Positions 32,531 to 45,160 of a stretch of DNA of 64,000 nt are shown here, in pieces; the stretch's first letter is position 1; every line of letters starts with the position of its first letter. This DNA is from Alopecurus myosuroides. Lineage: Eukaryota > Streptophyta > Magnoliopsida > Poales > Poaceae. The notes beneath the pieces are model-generated. The model was not told where the DNA came from. It did no database searches and saw nothing but the letters and a program-made list of their open reading frames with translations. The translations under genes and the position numbers were made by a program. The DNA lies in assembly GCA_028641055.1 (NCBI GenBank), contig CM054059.1, forward strand, positions 50,724,678-50,788,677, in the 5' to 3' direction.

Positions 32531-35500
32531 CATCCCAAGTATGAAAAACACCATTAGAATGTTTGCTCTTTGTTAATTTATGTTTTGCCTCATGTCATCT
32601 TAAGCATTGCATTTGTTTTCCTTTGTTTTTCCATTTGAATTTCAAACCAAATTTCAAAATCCTTGTTCATACTTGTTCTGTTACAATTTTCAAATGAAAC
32701 TTTCAAATCAAACCAATCATTTGTTTCCATTAAGCTTGAAAGTTCAAACTATTAACTTGCTTAAGTTTCAATTATTCAACTAATACCAAAATTGCTCAAA
32801 TTCATTTGAATTTCCAAACAGCAACTAAATTCAAACTTTTGAAAAACAAAAAGTGGCACAGATGGGATTTTGTACTAAATAACTTACAAAAATTATTCAC
32901 CAAATTTTAAAACCCCAAGAGCCCTTCTATTTCTCTCGTTTCTTCCCTTTTCTTTTTCTGAAAAAAAAACAGAAGCAGAAAACAGAAAAAACAAAAAAAA
33001 AGAGAGGGGAGAGGACAGGCCAGCCAGGTGGGCTGAGCCCACCACACCTACCCCAGGCCCAGCCCACCTTTCCCCCCCATCTCCTACCTCTGTACGGCGC
33101 GACATCAGAGATGTCCACGTCGAACAGGCAGAGATGGGACGGCCAGCAGAGCTCCTCCTCCTCCTTATAGCCACCCCGAGGGCTCCTCCTCGCTGCCCTA
33201 GCTTCCCTCCTCCCATCTCTCTCACGCCGCCGCCGTTTTCCCCTCCTCCTTCCTCCGTTTCTCCTCTGTTCTCTCTCTGCTTCTGAACCACCGCACGCCA
33301 CCGCAACAAAACCCGGCGATCGCCGCCGCCATGGTCACCTCCTGGCCTGGTTAGCTGCGGGAATCGGCTCCCCGTACTTCCGCTCCCCTCCTCGACAACG
33401 CATCGGTGTCTGAGAGCCCCCGGATCGCCGCCGCCGTCCCTGTCCATGTCGCCGGCCATCTCCACCGCACCGAGCTCCTCCTCTTCTTCTACCCCCTCCC
33501 GGTGAGCACCACGTCCTCCTCCTTCCTCTCTGCATCCTTGACATCACGCGCACGTACACCTCCCCGCATACGCACACGGGCACGCAGCAGCACAGCGAAC
33601 GGCTCGTCGCTGGTGACCACCGTTCCGTCGCTGTCGGGCAGTTCAGTTAACTGAACTTTCCAAAATTCAGTTAGCGAGCGCATCTGCACCTCAAAACCCC
33701 CAAGCCCTCCTCTCTGTCACGAAACGTTTCAGCAGCGCAGTGGCAACGCGCTGCGCACACACGCCCGCGGCGCGGGTTCGATCCCTCCCCGCAGCGGATT
33801 AAATCCCCCACTTTTTGCTCGCTGCCACGCGCGCCAAGGGGGCCCTCGTGTCAGCGATGGTGGAAGCCACGCCAGCTTCCACCCGCGGCCACGCAGGCGC
33901 CAGCTAGGCGCTGGCCCATTGGCCAGTGACCTAGGGCTGAGCTGCCCCGCGTAGGAAACTTCCAGGGACCTTTTCTGAAGTTTATTTTCGCATCCAAGCC
34001 CCTGGACCAATCTGAGACTTTTAAATTCACAAAATAGCCCCTGCAATTCAAATTCAAATAACTTTTGTATTTCAAATCCAAATAAAATAAATAAAATATG
34101 TTTTCCAAACCAAATTTAATTCCCTACATGTTTAAACCATCTGTGTACTGTTTTGAACATCTCAAATGTTTTCAAAATTTAAATTCAAACAACTCATTTC
34201 AAATTTGGTCAAATTAATAACTAATTCAAATTTAATTCAAATGGCACATATAAAATATGTTTTCCATGCAAAATTTAACCACCTTTCCAAATATAAACTT
34301 TGTTTCCTGTTTTGAATAACTAAAATTGGTTCAATAATTTAAACCTTGTTTAAATCATTTAAAATTGCTAAATTCATAACTTGGTCAAACTAAATTCTTT
34401 TTGAACAAATAAAATATGTTTTCAAACCAGAAAAATATAATCTTTTCAAATATGAATTTCATTTAATGTTTTGAACAAATAAAAAATTCAAATAATTTCA
34501 TACTTGAATTAAAATCATTTAAATCTTGTCCAAACTTGTTTAATTCATAATTAATTCATTTTAATTCCTTTTTCAACAAATGAAATATGTATTCCATCTA
34601 AAATTTTATGTTCTTTCCAAATATGAATTTTGTTATCTATTTTGAACAACTAATATTGGTGAAAACCACAAATGCTTGTGTAACTCATTTAAGAAGCCAA
34701 ATTTCATAACTTAATAAATAAAATTTCCAAACTTGGTAAACACCTTTTCAAATTGAAGCTATTGTTGTTTTCTCATTGTTTTCCTCATCCATGCATCATT
34801 CTAACCAACTTTCACATGATGGTTAGTTGTAGATCATTTAAACCAACCTTAATTCATGGGCTCTTCCATAGGCAATCCAAATTGTCTATGGGCCCACTTA
34901 ATTATGTTACCATGTCAACTAGCTTATCTTTGATGTACCAATTAAATTGTCATGCATCATCCCATGATTGTGCATTATGCCATGTTATTGATTGTTTGTC
35001 TCTCTGCGTTGTTTGTTTGCTTCTTCTCGAATAGACGACGACGTTGAGACAGACGAGGTTTACGACACTACTTCAGAGGAGTTAGCCCAGTACCAGGCTA
35101 CTGAGTTTGCAGGCAAGTATTCACTCACATGAACCATTGTGTCCTTTCCACACTGGATATCGATACTGTCCGTTGTCTATTCTGCTAGCCTTAAGATTCG
35201 TTGCTTGTGTTCCGATCCTATCACATGTTATCCTGTAACCCTGCTATAGCCTATCCTCCACACCTATACCATGTTGCTTGTTGCCTGTGTCATACTAGCA
35301 TGCTTAGGGTTGTTTACGCTCGAGTCTGCTGTCCGTTATTTCTGTTATCATATTTATTATGTTCTGGGGCTCGATGTTTAAACAACAACCTGTTAATGTA
35401 TGAGGTAATGCTAATTTGATGATAAGGCACCGGCAGGAGGCCGGGTATGGTTTTGAAGCCTGCTAGTGTCGAACTCAGGAAAAGTTCTTGTCCTCTGGAT

Positions 35501-36858
35501 CCATGTTGAGCGCGCTAACCGCATGTGGGAAGCGTGTATGGGCGCCCCCCGCAACTCTGATTCGATTCGCATCTCGTCCAAATCGCCACACTTAGTTCGG
35601 GATTTCCATTTGATGCACGCATATGCAGGTACGAACCCTCGGCGCCAGGGTGGAACTTTTCTAGTCGGCATTTAGGGCGGCGTGGTCTTCCAGTGCTATG
35701 AGGGTCCCCCTTTTCTTCGTGGGGGCTTGATTAGCCGCGCACGCACAGCACGTGGTTCTTTGGGCTTGATGCGAAGAAGAGTTGGGTTGTGTTGAGTGTT
35801 TTGCTTGGTGGGTTTGATCCCCGTCTGGCGGGATATTCTTACGTGTACGGCCAAATTGGTGCACCCCTGCAGGGTTAAATCTTCTCGAGAAGCCGTGTTG
35901 TCCGCGGTTATGGATGACTTGGTGATAGGGCTGGCTAACAAGGATTAGACAACTTACACCTAATCAATAATAAGTTGACTAGTAATAGGCATATTGTCAC
36001 AATAACTTGAACCTTCATTAATCCAACTGTGTGAGTTATCCTCGGATTGCTTCTTTGGATAAGGGGCGGGATCCAGGATGGGTTTGTTTGAGGATAGTGG
36101 TAGTGGGTTCCGATACGCTATCTTATCCCCTTTCTTTTAGCTGGATGTTGTAGTGTGTCTCTGTAGTTGGTTAGGCAGCCCGCTGCCGCACTTTTGTATC
36201 ACCTATCTTCCGTTGAACCCAAGACATCTGTACTTGGTGTTGACGGGTACACTTTGGTATCTTGTGCGTCTTGCTTGCCAGTACTCGTCTGTACTGACCC
36301 CTTTGGGGCTGCGTGTTCTGCAGACTACGTTTCCGAGGATCCCCATGGTGGCTACTACGTGGAGTATGACGAGGCTGCTGACGAGTAGATAGCGGACCCG
36401 GGCAGGATCCGAGACATCGTGGATGGGCTCCGTCTTTTCGTTTCCGGCCTCTTAGGCCTATTTGGATCTTGTCTGTACTCAGACACTTTGGATGCTTCCG
36501 CTGTGATGTAATGATGACTTGTTGGGACATGTGTCCTCTGGATGATTGTATTTGCTATCTCTGCTCTAGTGAGAGCTATTTGCCACTTATTTCTATTTCT
36601 TTGTGTCTTAGAGATTTGTTGTGATATCACTTGTTCAAATGCCGTTGACGTACCATGTGTGTATGTTGTGAAGTACGTCAATGGAAGTAGTCGGATTTCT
36701 ATGAGATGGTTTACGCAGACGATGAATAGTAGAGGATGGTTGTCACACGTTTACGTGTTGGCCTACTCATATTGAGATGCGGGTGCCGGTATGCCCCGTA
36801 AGCCATTTATCTACTGTTTAGCGGGCTGTGAGTATCCTCTAGAAGTCCGGGTGTGACA
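32526..36858 (+). repeat. 3' LTR of the Gypsy element
   Basis: 4333 bp, colinear with 22196-26529 with scattered substitutions and one-base indels; ends GGGTGTGACA against the TGAAA duplication. Confidence 0.95.
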
Positions 36859-36863
36859 TGAAA

Positions 36864-37061
36864 CAACAAATTGTTGAAGATCAAAGTGCAAAATCTGAAT
36901 GTGCGAAGTTGAAAGTGCCAAAGTTCAAAAAAGAGTTGTCAAAGCGGAAACAAAAAGTACAGTCGGGATGCCCACTCGGCTTATCAAGTTGGCAAGAAAG
37001 TAAATTACAAAGGCTTAGTGCAGAAGAGTTAAAAAAAGAAGAAGATGGCATGGATTCCTAA
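36864..37061 (+). CDS. Continuation of the interrupted gag-like frame
   Basis: Lys/Glu/Gln-rich, contains CPLGLSSWQESKLQRLSAEE, which follows the pattern seen near the end of Tat-type gag proteins (GL...Q..R.QRLR..E). It joins in phase with the sequence before 22191 once the nested element is disregarded. Ends at TAA 37059-37061. Confidence 0.5.
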   Translation, partial: QQIVEDQSAKSECAKLKVPKFKKELSKRKQKVQSGCPLGLSSWQESKLQRLSAEELKKEEDGMDS

Positions 37062-38520
37062 GGAGAGCCGCAAGGACAAGAATGATGTGCAAGATTCAGT
37101 AGTAAGAAAATTTATAGAAGTAAAGAAATAGAAGACTGAAACTAACAAGCAATTAAGCCGAAGGTCTATATCAGCTAAGAAAAATCTTCGGTTGGCACAT
37201 CATCTATACTCTTCAACCGTGCCATCATTGACTTTGTCATGGAGTTCACTACCAGGTATGATTGGTTACCCCCTATGGACTTATTTTGATCCATGGATGC
37301 ATCATAATTATTTATATCATGGAAGGGTAATACCAAGTCAATATGCATTTGATTAATTTCTATGTTGTTGCTAGTACCAATAGCCGAAATATTTCAAGTT
37401 CATTATCATATTTATTATTTCATTTATTTCGGCTATACATACTTTGGTGGCTGGTTTATGCATGCCTCTGAGGAAAAAATATGGGGCCGATAGTCTTCTA
37501 TCGTCCTAAGAAATTATTGAGACATGGCCGGTGTGGTGTGATAACATCACTCTTAGTAATACTACAGATCGAGACAAGGTGTGCGTCAATTGACAATTAT
37601 GCTCTTACTCGTGCTTTGATGATATTTGGTCTGTGAGTCTTTAAAATTTATGAATGGCCAAATTTTGCTAGCTATTTTGTTGGGCAACAAATCAATCATG
37701 AGCATAATGTTTGATATTAATTTTGATCTTGTCTCTCTGGTACCATGGAGATTGCATTTGTTAATCTAGCTTTAAGACAATGTCATGTACATTGGCGTTG
37801 TTTGTTCATCTCCTTTTGGTGCTATTTTTGAAGTATCATGCCCTTTAGAATATGATGCACTAATATTCAAGCCGAATACGAATATTTTCTATTCGTGCTA
37901 GAATTTTTATTTTCTATAGATGCTCCATATATTGAGACTTCTGGTGATTCGTGTAAGTAGTGCAATAATTTCATGATTTACACATATTTCGACGAATCAC
38001 CTATTGTTTGTCTTCATATATGTCTAGGTATAACTTTTATCTTGAAGTGCTTTAATAATTCTCTTATGCCTAGATATGAAATATGGTGAGTTGGTGCGCA
38101 AACATCGGGCTACCATGTTAATCATATGCACTGCATATTCCCCATGCGCCGATGCTTTGTTTCACTAATGAAAGTAAGGCCGGATCGAGGCAAGCCGCTT
38201 CGGCCATGCATTAATAGAAAATCTAATGCAGGTAACCGGAAGAAACTCATTGTTAATTATATGCAAAATCCTACAAGAACATGAGCATGACCGTTCGGCG
38301 GGTTGCTTTCAAATACGTATTGACGGGTGATGACCCTTATCGCCGAACGGTTGGTGTTATTCTTTCAGAATACTTGGATGAAAGATTATTAAGGTATTTT
38401 CCCTCTTACACATATGGTCCATAATCTAGTATCCTCCTGAGAACACATGGCCGATGGAGTGTTGACATCGATCCTCGAACAAGAATGGCGCAAGTTATTT
38501 TTTGGCACTCAAGATTTGCC
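37062..38520 (+). other. 3' internal region of the non-autonomous element, no gene
   Basis: AT-rich; no open frame with known content; no reverse transcriptase or integrase motif on either strand. Recurrent CCGAA/TTCGGC words as in the rest of the element. Confidence 0.6.
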
Positions 38521-38536
38521 AAAAAACAGGGGGGCA
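38521..38536 (+). other. Polypurine tract of the non-autonomous element
   Basis: AAAAAACAGGGGGGCA, two bases before the 3' LTR. Confidence 0.8.
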
Positions 38537-38538
38537 TG

Positions 38539-39610
38539 TGTTGACACTCGCTTTTGGCTCACAAAAGGAAGTCAGCAAGATGAGCCAAAATGAAAAAATA
38601 ATGTGAATGAAAGTTGTGAGTCTCGTCGAAACAAACAATTTTGATATTTGGATCATCTCGATTCGAGGTCATATACAACGTGTAGAGCCAAAATACCACA
38701 GATCATCTCATTATGCGAGTAAATCCGCCAAACCATAGACATACTCTGCAGTTTGGCGGGAGCCTTGGTGAAACGAGTTGAAAACCTTCAGATTGCGTCG
38801 AACCTTTTCCACCTGATTTTAAAGCATCAAGGTGAGGTCAAATTGAAAAACTCATTGAATGAAAGTTCTTCGTTTTTTTTGGGACGAACACCTTTGTCTT
38901 ATACGAGATTTTGATCTGAGGTCCATTACGACCTCGAATCTGCAAAATACGGATGGGCCAGAACTGCCAGATTCGGATTCGATTCGAAATCTTTTTAGTT
39001 TGGACAAGATTAAACCATCAAGATGGATTCGGATGAGAAAACACATAAAATAAGAGTTCTTCGTATTTTTGAGACGAACAACTTTGTGTTCTACGTGATT
39101 CCGATTTGAGATTGTTTACTGCCTCGCAAACGACCCGCAAGGTGCAGCCAGTGTTCAGACCGAACAGTTTTGGAAGTTTTAAATCAAACATCCAAATTGG
39201 ATGCAAATTAGGGCTTTTGAACGTGAATCCAAGCCTTTTCCTTGCACAGGAAGTCCAGCCGCCTCTTATATACATGAGGGGTGACGACCGATTGAACCAA
39301 CACCAATCGAACAAACACAAAACCTAATTTATCGTGTTCATCTATCTCTCTTCGTTGTTCTTCAGGTTTGGAGGCTACGATCCACGAGGCTCCAGGGGCG
39401 TTAAGGACGACTTGGAGTAGCCAATCGTCGCCGGGTCCTCCGACGGGGTCCCTCCCGAGGAACCGGGGCGTCTGGCCTCAAAAAGCGTCTGCCGGACTGT
39501 CTTGCGTACCGCGCTTCCGGCAGTCCTCCCGCGGTGCGAGTTGCGGAGCATCTCCCTCGTTGCCACGGGTACACGAGGACATGTTCGTGTGACGCGTTCG
39601 TGCGTCAACA
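38539..39610 (+). repeat. 3' LTR of the non-autonomous element
   Basis: TGTTGAC ... GTCAACA, a perfect 7-bp inverted end. 1072 bp, clearly more diverged from its partner than the LTR pairs of the young elements. Its end is 498 bp from the TOP1 stop codon. Confidence 0.92.
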
Positions 39611-40108
39611 GACTATGTTCTAACTAGCCCAGTGACACTACCCAAATGCAAGGGCTTTGTAAAGTGTTATGTTCATTTTTAAATATATAACGTTTTACAC
39701 AATATTAAGCGGTAGCACTATTACTCACTCATACAAATGGGCTGCACATAAGGTCGGCTATTAGGTTAGTCATCTTTGTGAGACCAGCACTCTAACAAAC
39801 TCAGCTATTTCTCCCTTTCGTACCGTAAATTCAATAGTCACCAAATTTAGTTACCATCGTCATATTCTTATTCTTGTTTATTTATACAGCTTAGTATCTT
39901 TCGACTAAAAGATACACTTAGTCTTTCTTCCATTACAAATTAGGCAGTAATTCTCAAATACATATACAGTAGAGCGTGGCAATCTATGAGAATGACGGGA
40001 GCTTCCCTTCCTTGCGGGAGCTCTTACTTTCCTAGTAGTGATGAGCATCGGGAATAATGGGGCTGGAACTTGGATCGAATATATTGACTGACTGACGATA
40101 TATAGCCA
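39611..40108 (-). other. TOP1 3' flank
   Basis: Would hold the 3' untranslated region and polyadenylation site of TOP1 (minus strand). No other gene seen. The LTR at 38539-39610 is the next thing downstream. Confidence 0.5.
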
Positions 40109-43100
40109 TTAGAATCTGAAATCCGGGTCCACATCCATTGCCCATCCAAATTTTGCGAGAATTGTCTTGCTGAAAATCTGTCATAAACAAATAACCAACC
40201 CAAACAGCTTTTATTATAAGTACTCCCTCCGATCCATATTAATAGGTCCTGAAGTGGATGTATCTAGCAATAAAACATGTCTAAATACATCCACTTCAGC
40301 ACCTATTAATATGGATCGGAGGGAGTACTAAAAATGATAATAATTAATCAGTTCAATCATTCGAAATATTAGAGCAAAGCACAAGCATAAAAAACACAAT
40401 TAATTCTTGGAAACTACCATACCTTCTCAACAGGGACTTCATGGGTTTTGCACCACGCCACGGTGATTCTAGGATCAAGATAGTTGATTTTTGATGTTCC
40501 TAGTGCTACTGTCTTCAGATCCTCCTTATTCTTCATAGTCATATCCATGTTCTCTATCCTGTCTTCAATCGCAGAGATCTTATTCTCCAACCTGCAAGTA
40601 GATTTATGAGATTGTCTCCACTCTTTATTCAGGTGGAATACAAGGTATGATATATGTCTGTGATTGAGACGTACGCTTCAGGGCTCAAATTTCTCTTTCG
40701 CTTCCCATCCTCATCGTCACCTAGAGGTTTTCCTTTCTTCGCTTTCTGCAAGTCTACTTTCAACCCATCCCTCAGGGCCTGGTGAAAAGAAAAAAAGAAT
40801 GACGACAAAAGGCTTTTACAGGAAAACATAAAATTTATCTACTCATTTGCAGCAAGAAACAAACCTTTAATTCCTCAATCTTTTCTTCCAACTTAGTAAT
40901 CTGGGAATCATGTGATTTTGGGACAGCACGCTGATGGTTACAGATTATAGCGACCTGCAGAGTGTAGTATTTAAGAGTCAAGAAAAACATATTTAAGAGT
41001 CAAGAAAAGCATATTTAAGAGTCAAGAAAAGCATATTTAAGAGTCAAGAATAACAGTGATCGACGATGCAAGTGTTCTGTTTATCAAGATTCAAGAGTGT
41101 AGTATTTTACCTGTTTGTTTGCTCGCTGATAGACAGTAATTTTTTCAAGAAGGGTTCCATCTTCAGTTTCTCTGTTCAACTGTAATACCATACCCACATA
41201 AATATTTATTCCGATAAAATACATATTACGACGTAAGATGGTAAGTCACATGATTGAGATATAGTGATGCTAAACATTCAGTTTTTTGGGTATATGAAAA
41301 CTTTTGAACCAGATATAAACTGTCAGTGACAAAGTAAATATTTACAGAATAGGGAAATTTGCATTGAACTTACGATAGCGTCCAAAGTGATGGAAGCATT
41401 GTATGTACGGAACACTTTTGCAGTAAGGCCAGGCATTAACTCCTTTAGATGAGCATTTAGTTTACCTGTATCAAGCTTATCAAAGACCTGATCTCCCTTA
41501 TTTTTGCCTGCGTACACAATAAATATGTCAGTGATTATCTAGGGCAGGAAGAGATGGACAGATGGGAAAAGAGCCTTGAGAGGTACCAGCGCAGAATTCC
41601 TTAATCGCCTCGTATACGGGAACTTCAACCTCTACGGTGTTATAGTATCTTATAGAATCTTTACCAAGGAAGTCAAACTGAAAAGGCAATCGAACATCAT
41701 ATTACAGCAAAAAATAGTTTTTTTCATAGTGAGTAACCAGCATCATCATGAATATAAAGATTGAAGACCAAAACCTGCAGCCTGTTTGGAGGAAGACAGG
41801 TAACATTTTCAACCTTCAGCGTGCAACAACCAACAGTATCAGCCTCATCCTCATCCTGAAAACGGTTGAAGTACCAATATATAACATATGTCAACAAAGC
41901 TCAAATCTAAATAAATATTGACAAAAGAATTACAGTGGAGGGCAACAAAATTGAATATCATTTGGAAACTACAAGTCCACTAGGATATACCTTTTCATTG
42001 CCAGCCCTTAGGGCTAGTTTATCTATAAGGTATGTTGCCACTGCAATTTGCTTTTTCATCTGATCTTTGCTCCTGAAATCCTTGCTATAATTTGCACGTA
42101 TATTGTGTATGTGATCCTGCCATCGAAGATAGAAGGACAATTAATGTGATGTGAACAAAAAAAACCCCACGAATCACAAAATGACAAAATAGACCTCCTC
42201 ACCTTTAATTTTCGGGCCTTCTCATATTTCTCCTTGTCACTTTGTCCCTTTAGTGAGCTGCTTGCCGCGAGGAAAACATATTTGCTCTCTTTTTGGTTTA
42301 TCGGATCATTCCAAAAGGCCAACCATGTAACAGTATTGTCATGTTTAACTTCTTTCCAGCTGCATAACACATGACAAATCAAGAATGTATACATGCTAGA
42401 AACCCCATCACAAATATATTTTAGCAGAAAGAAATTTAATTTTAGGGTACCTTTCTCCAGGTATAGGACACACTGGAACTGGAGCCCCTTCTCCGATGTT
42501 TATTGTAATATCACTTGGTCGGATGCGTCGCTTCAGTTTTCCCATCTAAAACAATGTAATAGATCCTTCAATTCAAGGGCATGACTTGAAACAAAATATT
42601 CATGTGTGATTAAATGTTTGCACATCTGCACCTTTGGATGCTCTCCACGCCCCCTGAATAAGCCAGGTGGTTCTACTCTGAAATTGCCAACCTGAAATAG
42701 GCAAACAATTATAGCCCCCTGAATAACAATGCATGTCTTCTAGTAATATGGATTCATTTATTTAGTTGGACAAAGAGGTTTTTTCACCCTGGTTTAACTC
42801 AGTAAAGCACCACTGGCAATGTCAGGCAGAAGCGTAAGTAGGTTCGAGACTAGTTGCATATGTGTAAGGGAAAAAAAGGGTATTCTAGATTTTATGAAGA
42901 CCTATGTTATATGAAAAAATATTAGTAAATAAAAGTACCTTCTCTTGAACACCGTCTACAAAAGCCCACATAAACTTATACTCTTGTTTCACTTTCTCTG
43001 CGTGTAATGCTTTCTTCTCCTGAGAAGAAAATAAATATAAAGATTAGACACTTCAGATGATGGATGCAGGATCAACCTGATTTCTCCAACATGCTCATGT

Positions 43101-44418
43101 TTGGAAGCGGTCAAGTCTAAGTCGCAGAAAAAGCTAATCTGAGATAATTTTAGAGATCACAACAATATATATGAACTACTATTTCATTTGTAGGATAAGC
43201 AAGACATGCAAAGCTTTTGCATAAACAAAAAATGTACCTCTGAGGCTATCTGTTTTTTCTTTTCCTTCTCTTGGAGGTGCCATTCATAGATGGGTGTGAA
43301 ATCACAAAGCTGGAACTTTTTGACAACATGGTTTTTACCAAGAATTTGTCTCCAGTCGTCAAAGAAGTTGTTGGTAAACGTTTCCTTTAGTGCATACTCT
43401 GTGTCTTTCATCACAGCAAACATGGTGGCGACCTGAAACACGGAAGAGTTAATTATCTGAGGAGCGAAAAGACGGAAGCATGACCTTGATATATATCCAG
43501 GAGCATCCTGAACAGTACATCGATCATTGTTGTTGTTACGAAACTGAAGTTGGTAAAATAAAGCAATAAACAGACAATGCTCTCTCTTATGTATATTACC
43601 TCCTCCTGCTCCGGAGTCAGATCAACAGGCTTCCCATTGTAAAGCATCTTGACACCATGAGGCTTGTAGGGAGGTGGGAAAAGAACACCATTGTGCACCA
43701 GAGTAGACCACTTCTTTCGACTTCCAGATCCTTGAGAGTCCTCTGCTGTCTTTGGGAAATGTGAATTTCCTGTTATTTTCTTTGCAGGTAGATTATTTCT
43801 TTTGGAGGACTTCGCGATTGTTCGCCTGGGCGCTAGAGGTATGTTTTCATCGCCATCACCACCCTTGGCCTTGGGTTCTCTTTTGGCACTCGCCGACCCA
43901 GAAGAAGTGCCATCTGAACACTTGGCCTTCTTAAGAGCAACTGAGATTGTTTTGTTGTTGCTATCATCAAATGGCCTTTTGATTGGATTTAGGGGAGCAC
44001 ATGGATTGCTCTTTTTGGCTAGAACCCGTTTGTCCTTGGAAATTGCACATGCACCACCCCTTGTAACTAGTGAAAAACGGGCAACCAATGGCTTGTCATC
44101 TTCTGAATCGTCTTCTGAATCACCTGCCTCGGCAACTCCTGTATTGAACCTCTTCAGTTTCCCTTGTATGGCCTTCTTCCTTAATGCAATTGGTTGGTCA
44201 TCATCTGAATCAGTATCCGACATGAGGTCCACTGCATGAGGTCTTTTCAGTTTGATCTCTTGACAATGTGGAGAACTGTTTGGCTGACCACCTGGATTTG
44301 TGCTGGTCGAGGGCGTATTACCTGACGAGCATTGCTGTTTTAAGGTATTTGGCGACCTCCTCTTGAAGGATATTGGACTGTCGTCGTCGTCACTGTCAAT
44401 CATACAGACTGCAGACAT
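40109..44418 (-). CDS. TOP1: DNA topoisomerase I (type IB), 15 coding exons, intact
   Basis: Nuclear enzyme that relaxes supercoils by nicking one strand through a 3'-phosphotyrosine link. Exons (minus strand): 44418-43600, 43432-43238, 43019-42939, 42691-42632, 42545-42451, 42359-42203, 42116-41991, 41855-41775, 41677-41587, 41507-41374, 41179-41111, 40954-40865, 40778-40675, 40591-40423, 40177-40109. All introns are GT-AG and the sum is 2340 bp, exactly 780 codons (779 aa). Residues 1-235 are an acidic/basic disordered tail with four acidic-Pro-Ile/Leu motifs; the conserved N-terminal core starts at [10 protein letters not shown] (236). Catalytic residues by alignment to the family: Arg548 (SIRYYN), Lys599 ([10 protein letters not shown]), Arg645 (CNHQR) and nucleophile Tyr738 (SKINYLDPR, codon 40482-40480). 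Ends DVDPDFRF. Shorter than Arabidopsis TOP1 alpha (about 916 aa), the difference being in the tail. Start: first ATG after the leader intron. Confidence 0.96.
40223..40325. mobile_element. Stowaway-like MITE in the last TOP1 intron
   Basis: 103 bp, TA on both sides (40221-40222, 40326-40327), ends CTCCCTCCGATCCATATTAA in inverted orientation; nearly the whole element folds into one hairpin. It lies in intron 14 (40178-40422), away from the splice sites. Confidence 0.93.
40968..41054. repeat. 22-bp minisatellite in a TOP1 intron
   Basis: Four copies with starts at 40968, 40990, 41012 and 41034; unit TATTTAAGAGTCAAGAAAAG plus two bases. In intron 11 (40955-41110), 14 bp from the 3' splice site of exon 12, and takes up more than half the intron. 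Confidence 0.95.
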
Positions 44419-44479
44419 ATTGCTTCTTCCTTGCGTGTCTCCTTTTCGGGGGGAAAATGTCAAGGCAGAGTAGGGCTAG

Positions 44480-44656
44480 CTGCACAATTCAATGCACATG
44501 TAAATAAATCATCAGAAACCACGGGCCCAAACCCCTGCGCTACCAAGATTGGGAGAGAAATTGACGAAACCGCCTCCCTCGGACGCGAAGAGAGAATTAA
44601 GAGAAGAGAGAATTAAGAGGCGGACAGGCCAGAGGGAGAGAGAAAACCAAACGTAC
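44480..44656 (-). other. Intron in the TOP1 5' leader
   Basis: Minus strand: donor GGAGCTAG then GTACGT at 44656, acceptor GAATTGTGCAG ending at 44480. The second leader exon then runs to the ATG at 44418. Leader introns often raise expression in grasses. Prediction from splice signals only. Confidence 0.65.
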
Positions 44657-44698
44657 CTAGCTCCGGCCGGCGAGGTGTCGCTGGTAAGAGGCGGGGGC

Positions 44699-44711
44699 TA
44701 GGGTTTATATC
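44699..44711 (-). promoter_or_regulatory. TOP1 core promoter: TATA box with telo-box
   Basis: Minus strand GATATAAACCCTAG: TATAAA (44710-44705) overlaps the telo-box AAACCCTA. Telo-boxes are common near the start of plant genes for replication, chromatin and translation in dividing cells, which suits TOP1. Start of transcription is expected about 30 bp further, near 44675. Confidence 0.6.
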
Positions 44712-44719
44712 TCGTCTCG

Positions 44720-45143
44720 ATCAGCGCGATCTCCCTCGTGGTTAGCCTTCACAGATACGCCGCGCTATTCACGTCGGTTTTATCGTAATTTTTTCGATTC
44801 TAATGTTTTGCGAACCCCGGGTTAATTTGTCCCCTTTTCCTTTGCTGGTTCGGGATTCCAATTTTCGAGTCCTATTTGCCTATTGGAAGGATATCCGTCA
44901 TGGAGACCTGATGTACTGCACACATAGGAGGCGGTACAGCGAGCGAGCTCATTCCATATTTTGTACACACATCATAATTGTGAGATTTTTCCAAAAAGAA
45001 CAAAATTGTGAGTTTTCTCTAAAGAATATAATTTTGACCTACTCTCCGCATCTAGCTAATTTTCACTTCAGCATCATGCAGAAAATCATTAGGATATCTC
45101 GTCTTCATGGCCAGCAACAAGACGCCCTAGTGATCTACTCCTA
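44720..45143. other. Upstream flank of TOP1, no gene seen
   Basis: AT-rich with no supported ORF; probable promoter-distal DNA. Confidence 0.5.
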
Positions 45144-45160
45144 CCTACGTACATAAGTCT

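Larger units (their letters stand above)
22196..36858 (+). mobile_element. Chromodomain (Tekay-like) Gypsy element with 4.3-kb LTRs
   Basis: 14,663 bp. Perfect 5-bp duplication TGAAA (22191-22195 and 36859-36863). LTRs 4334 and 4333 bp, differing at a low percentage of positions. Primer-binding site, an extra ORF before gag, gag-protease-RT-RNase H-integrase-chromodomain and polypurine tract follow in order. Pol is broken by stops and frameshifts, so this copy cannot move by itself. It sits in the coding frame of the non-autonomous element. Confidence 0.95.
17998..39610 (+). mobile_element. Non-autonomous LTR retrotransposon (Tat-like), hosting a nested Gypsy element
   Basis: LTRs of 1085 bp (17998-19082) and 1072 bp (38539-39610), primer-binding region, gag-like frames and polypurine tract, all on the plus strand. 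Without the nested element (22196-36858 plus one TGAAA) it is about 6.9 kb. No protease, reverse transcriptase, RNase H or integrase motif is seen in its own DNA, so it would depend on a partner. The primer-site form (TGGTGACTGCGCTGGGGA) and the gag zinc-finger pattern fit the Tat/Retand lineage of Gypsy elements. Confidence 0.85.

Noticed and set aside
44419..44463. Extension of the TOP1 frame to 44463
   Set aside because: The codon there is TTG, and a 3' splice site of a leader intron lies just upstream; the first ATG is at 44418.
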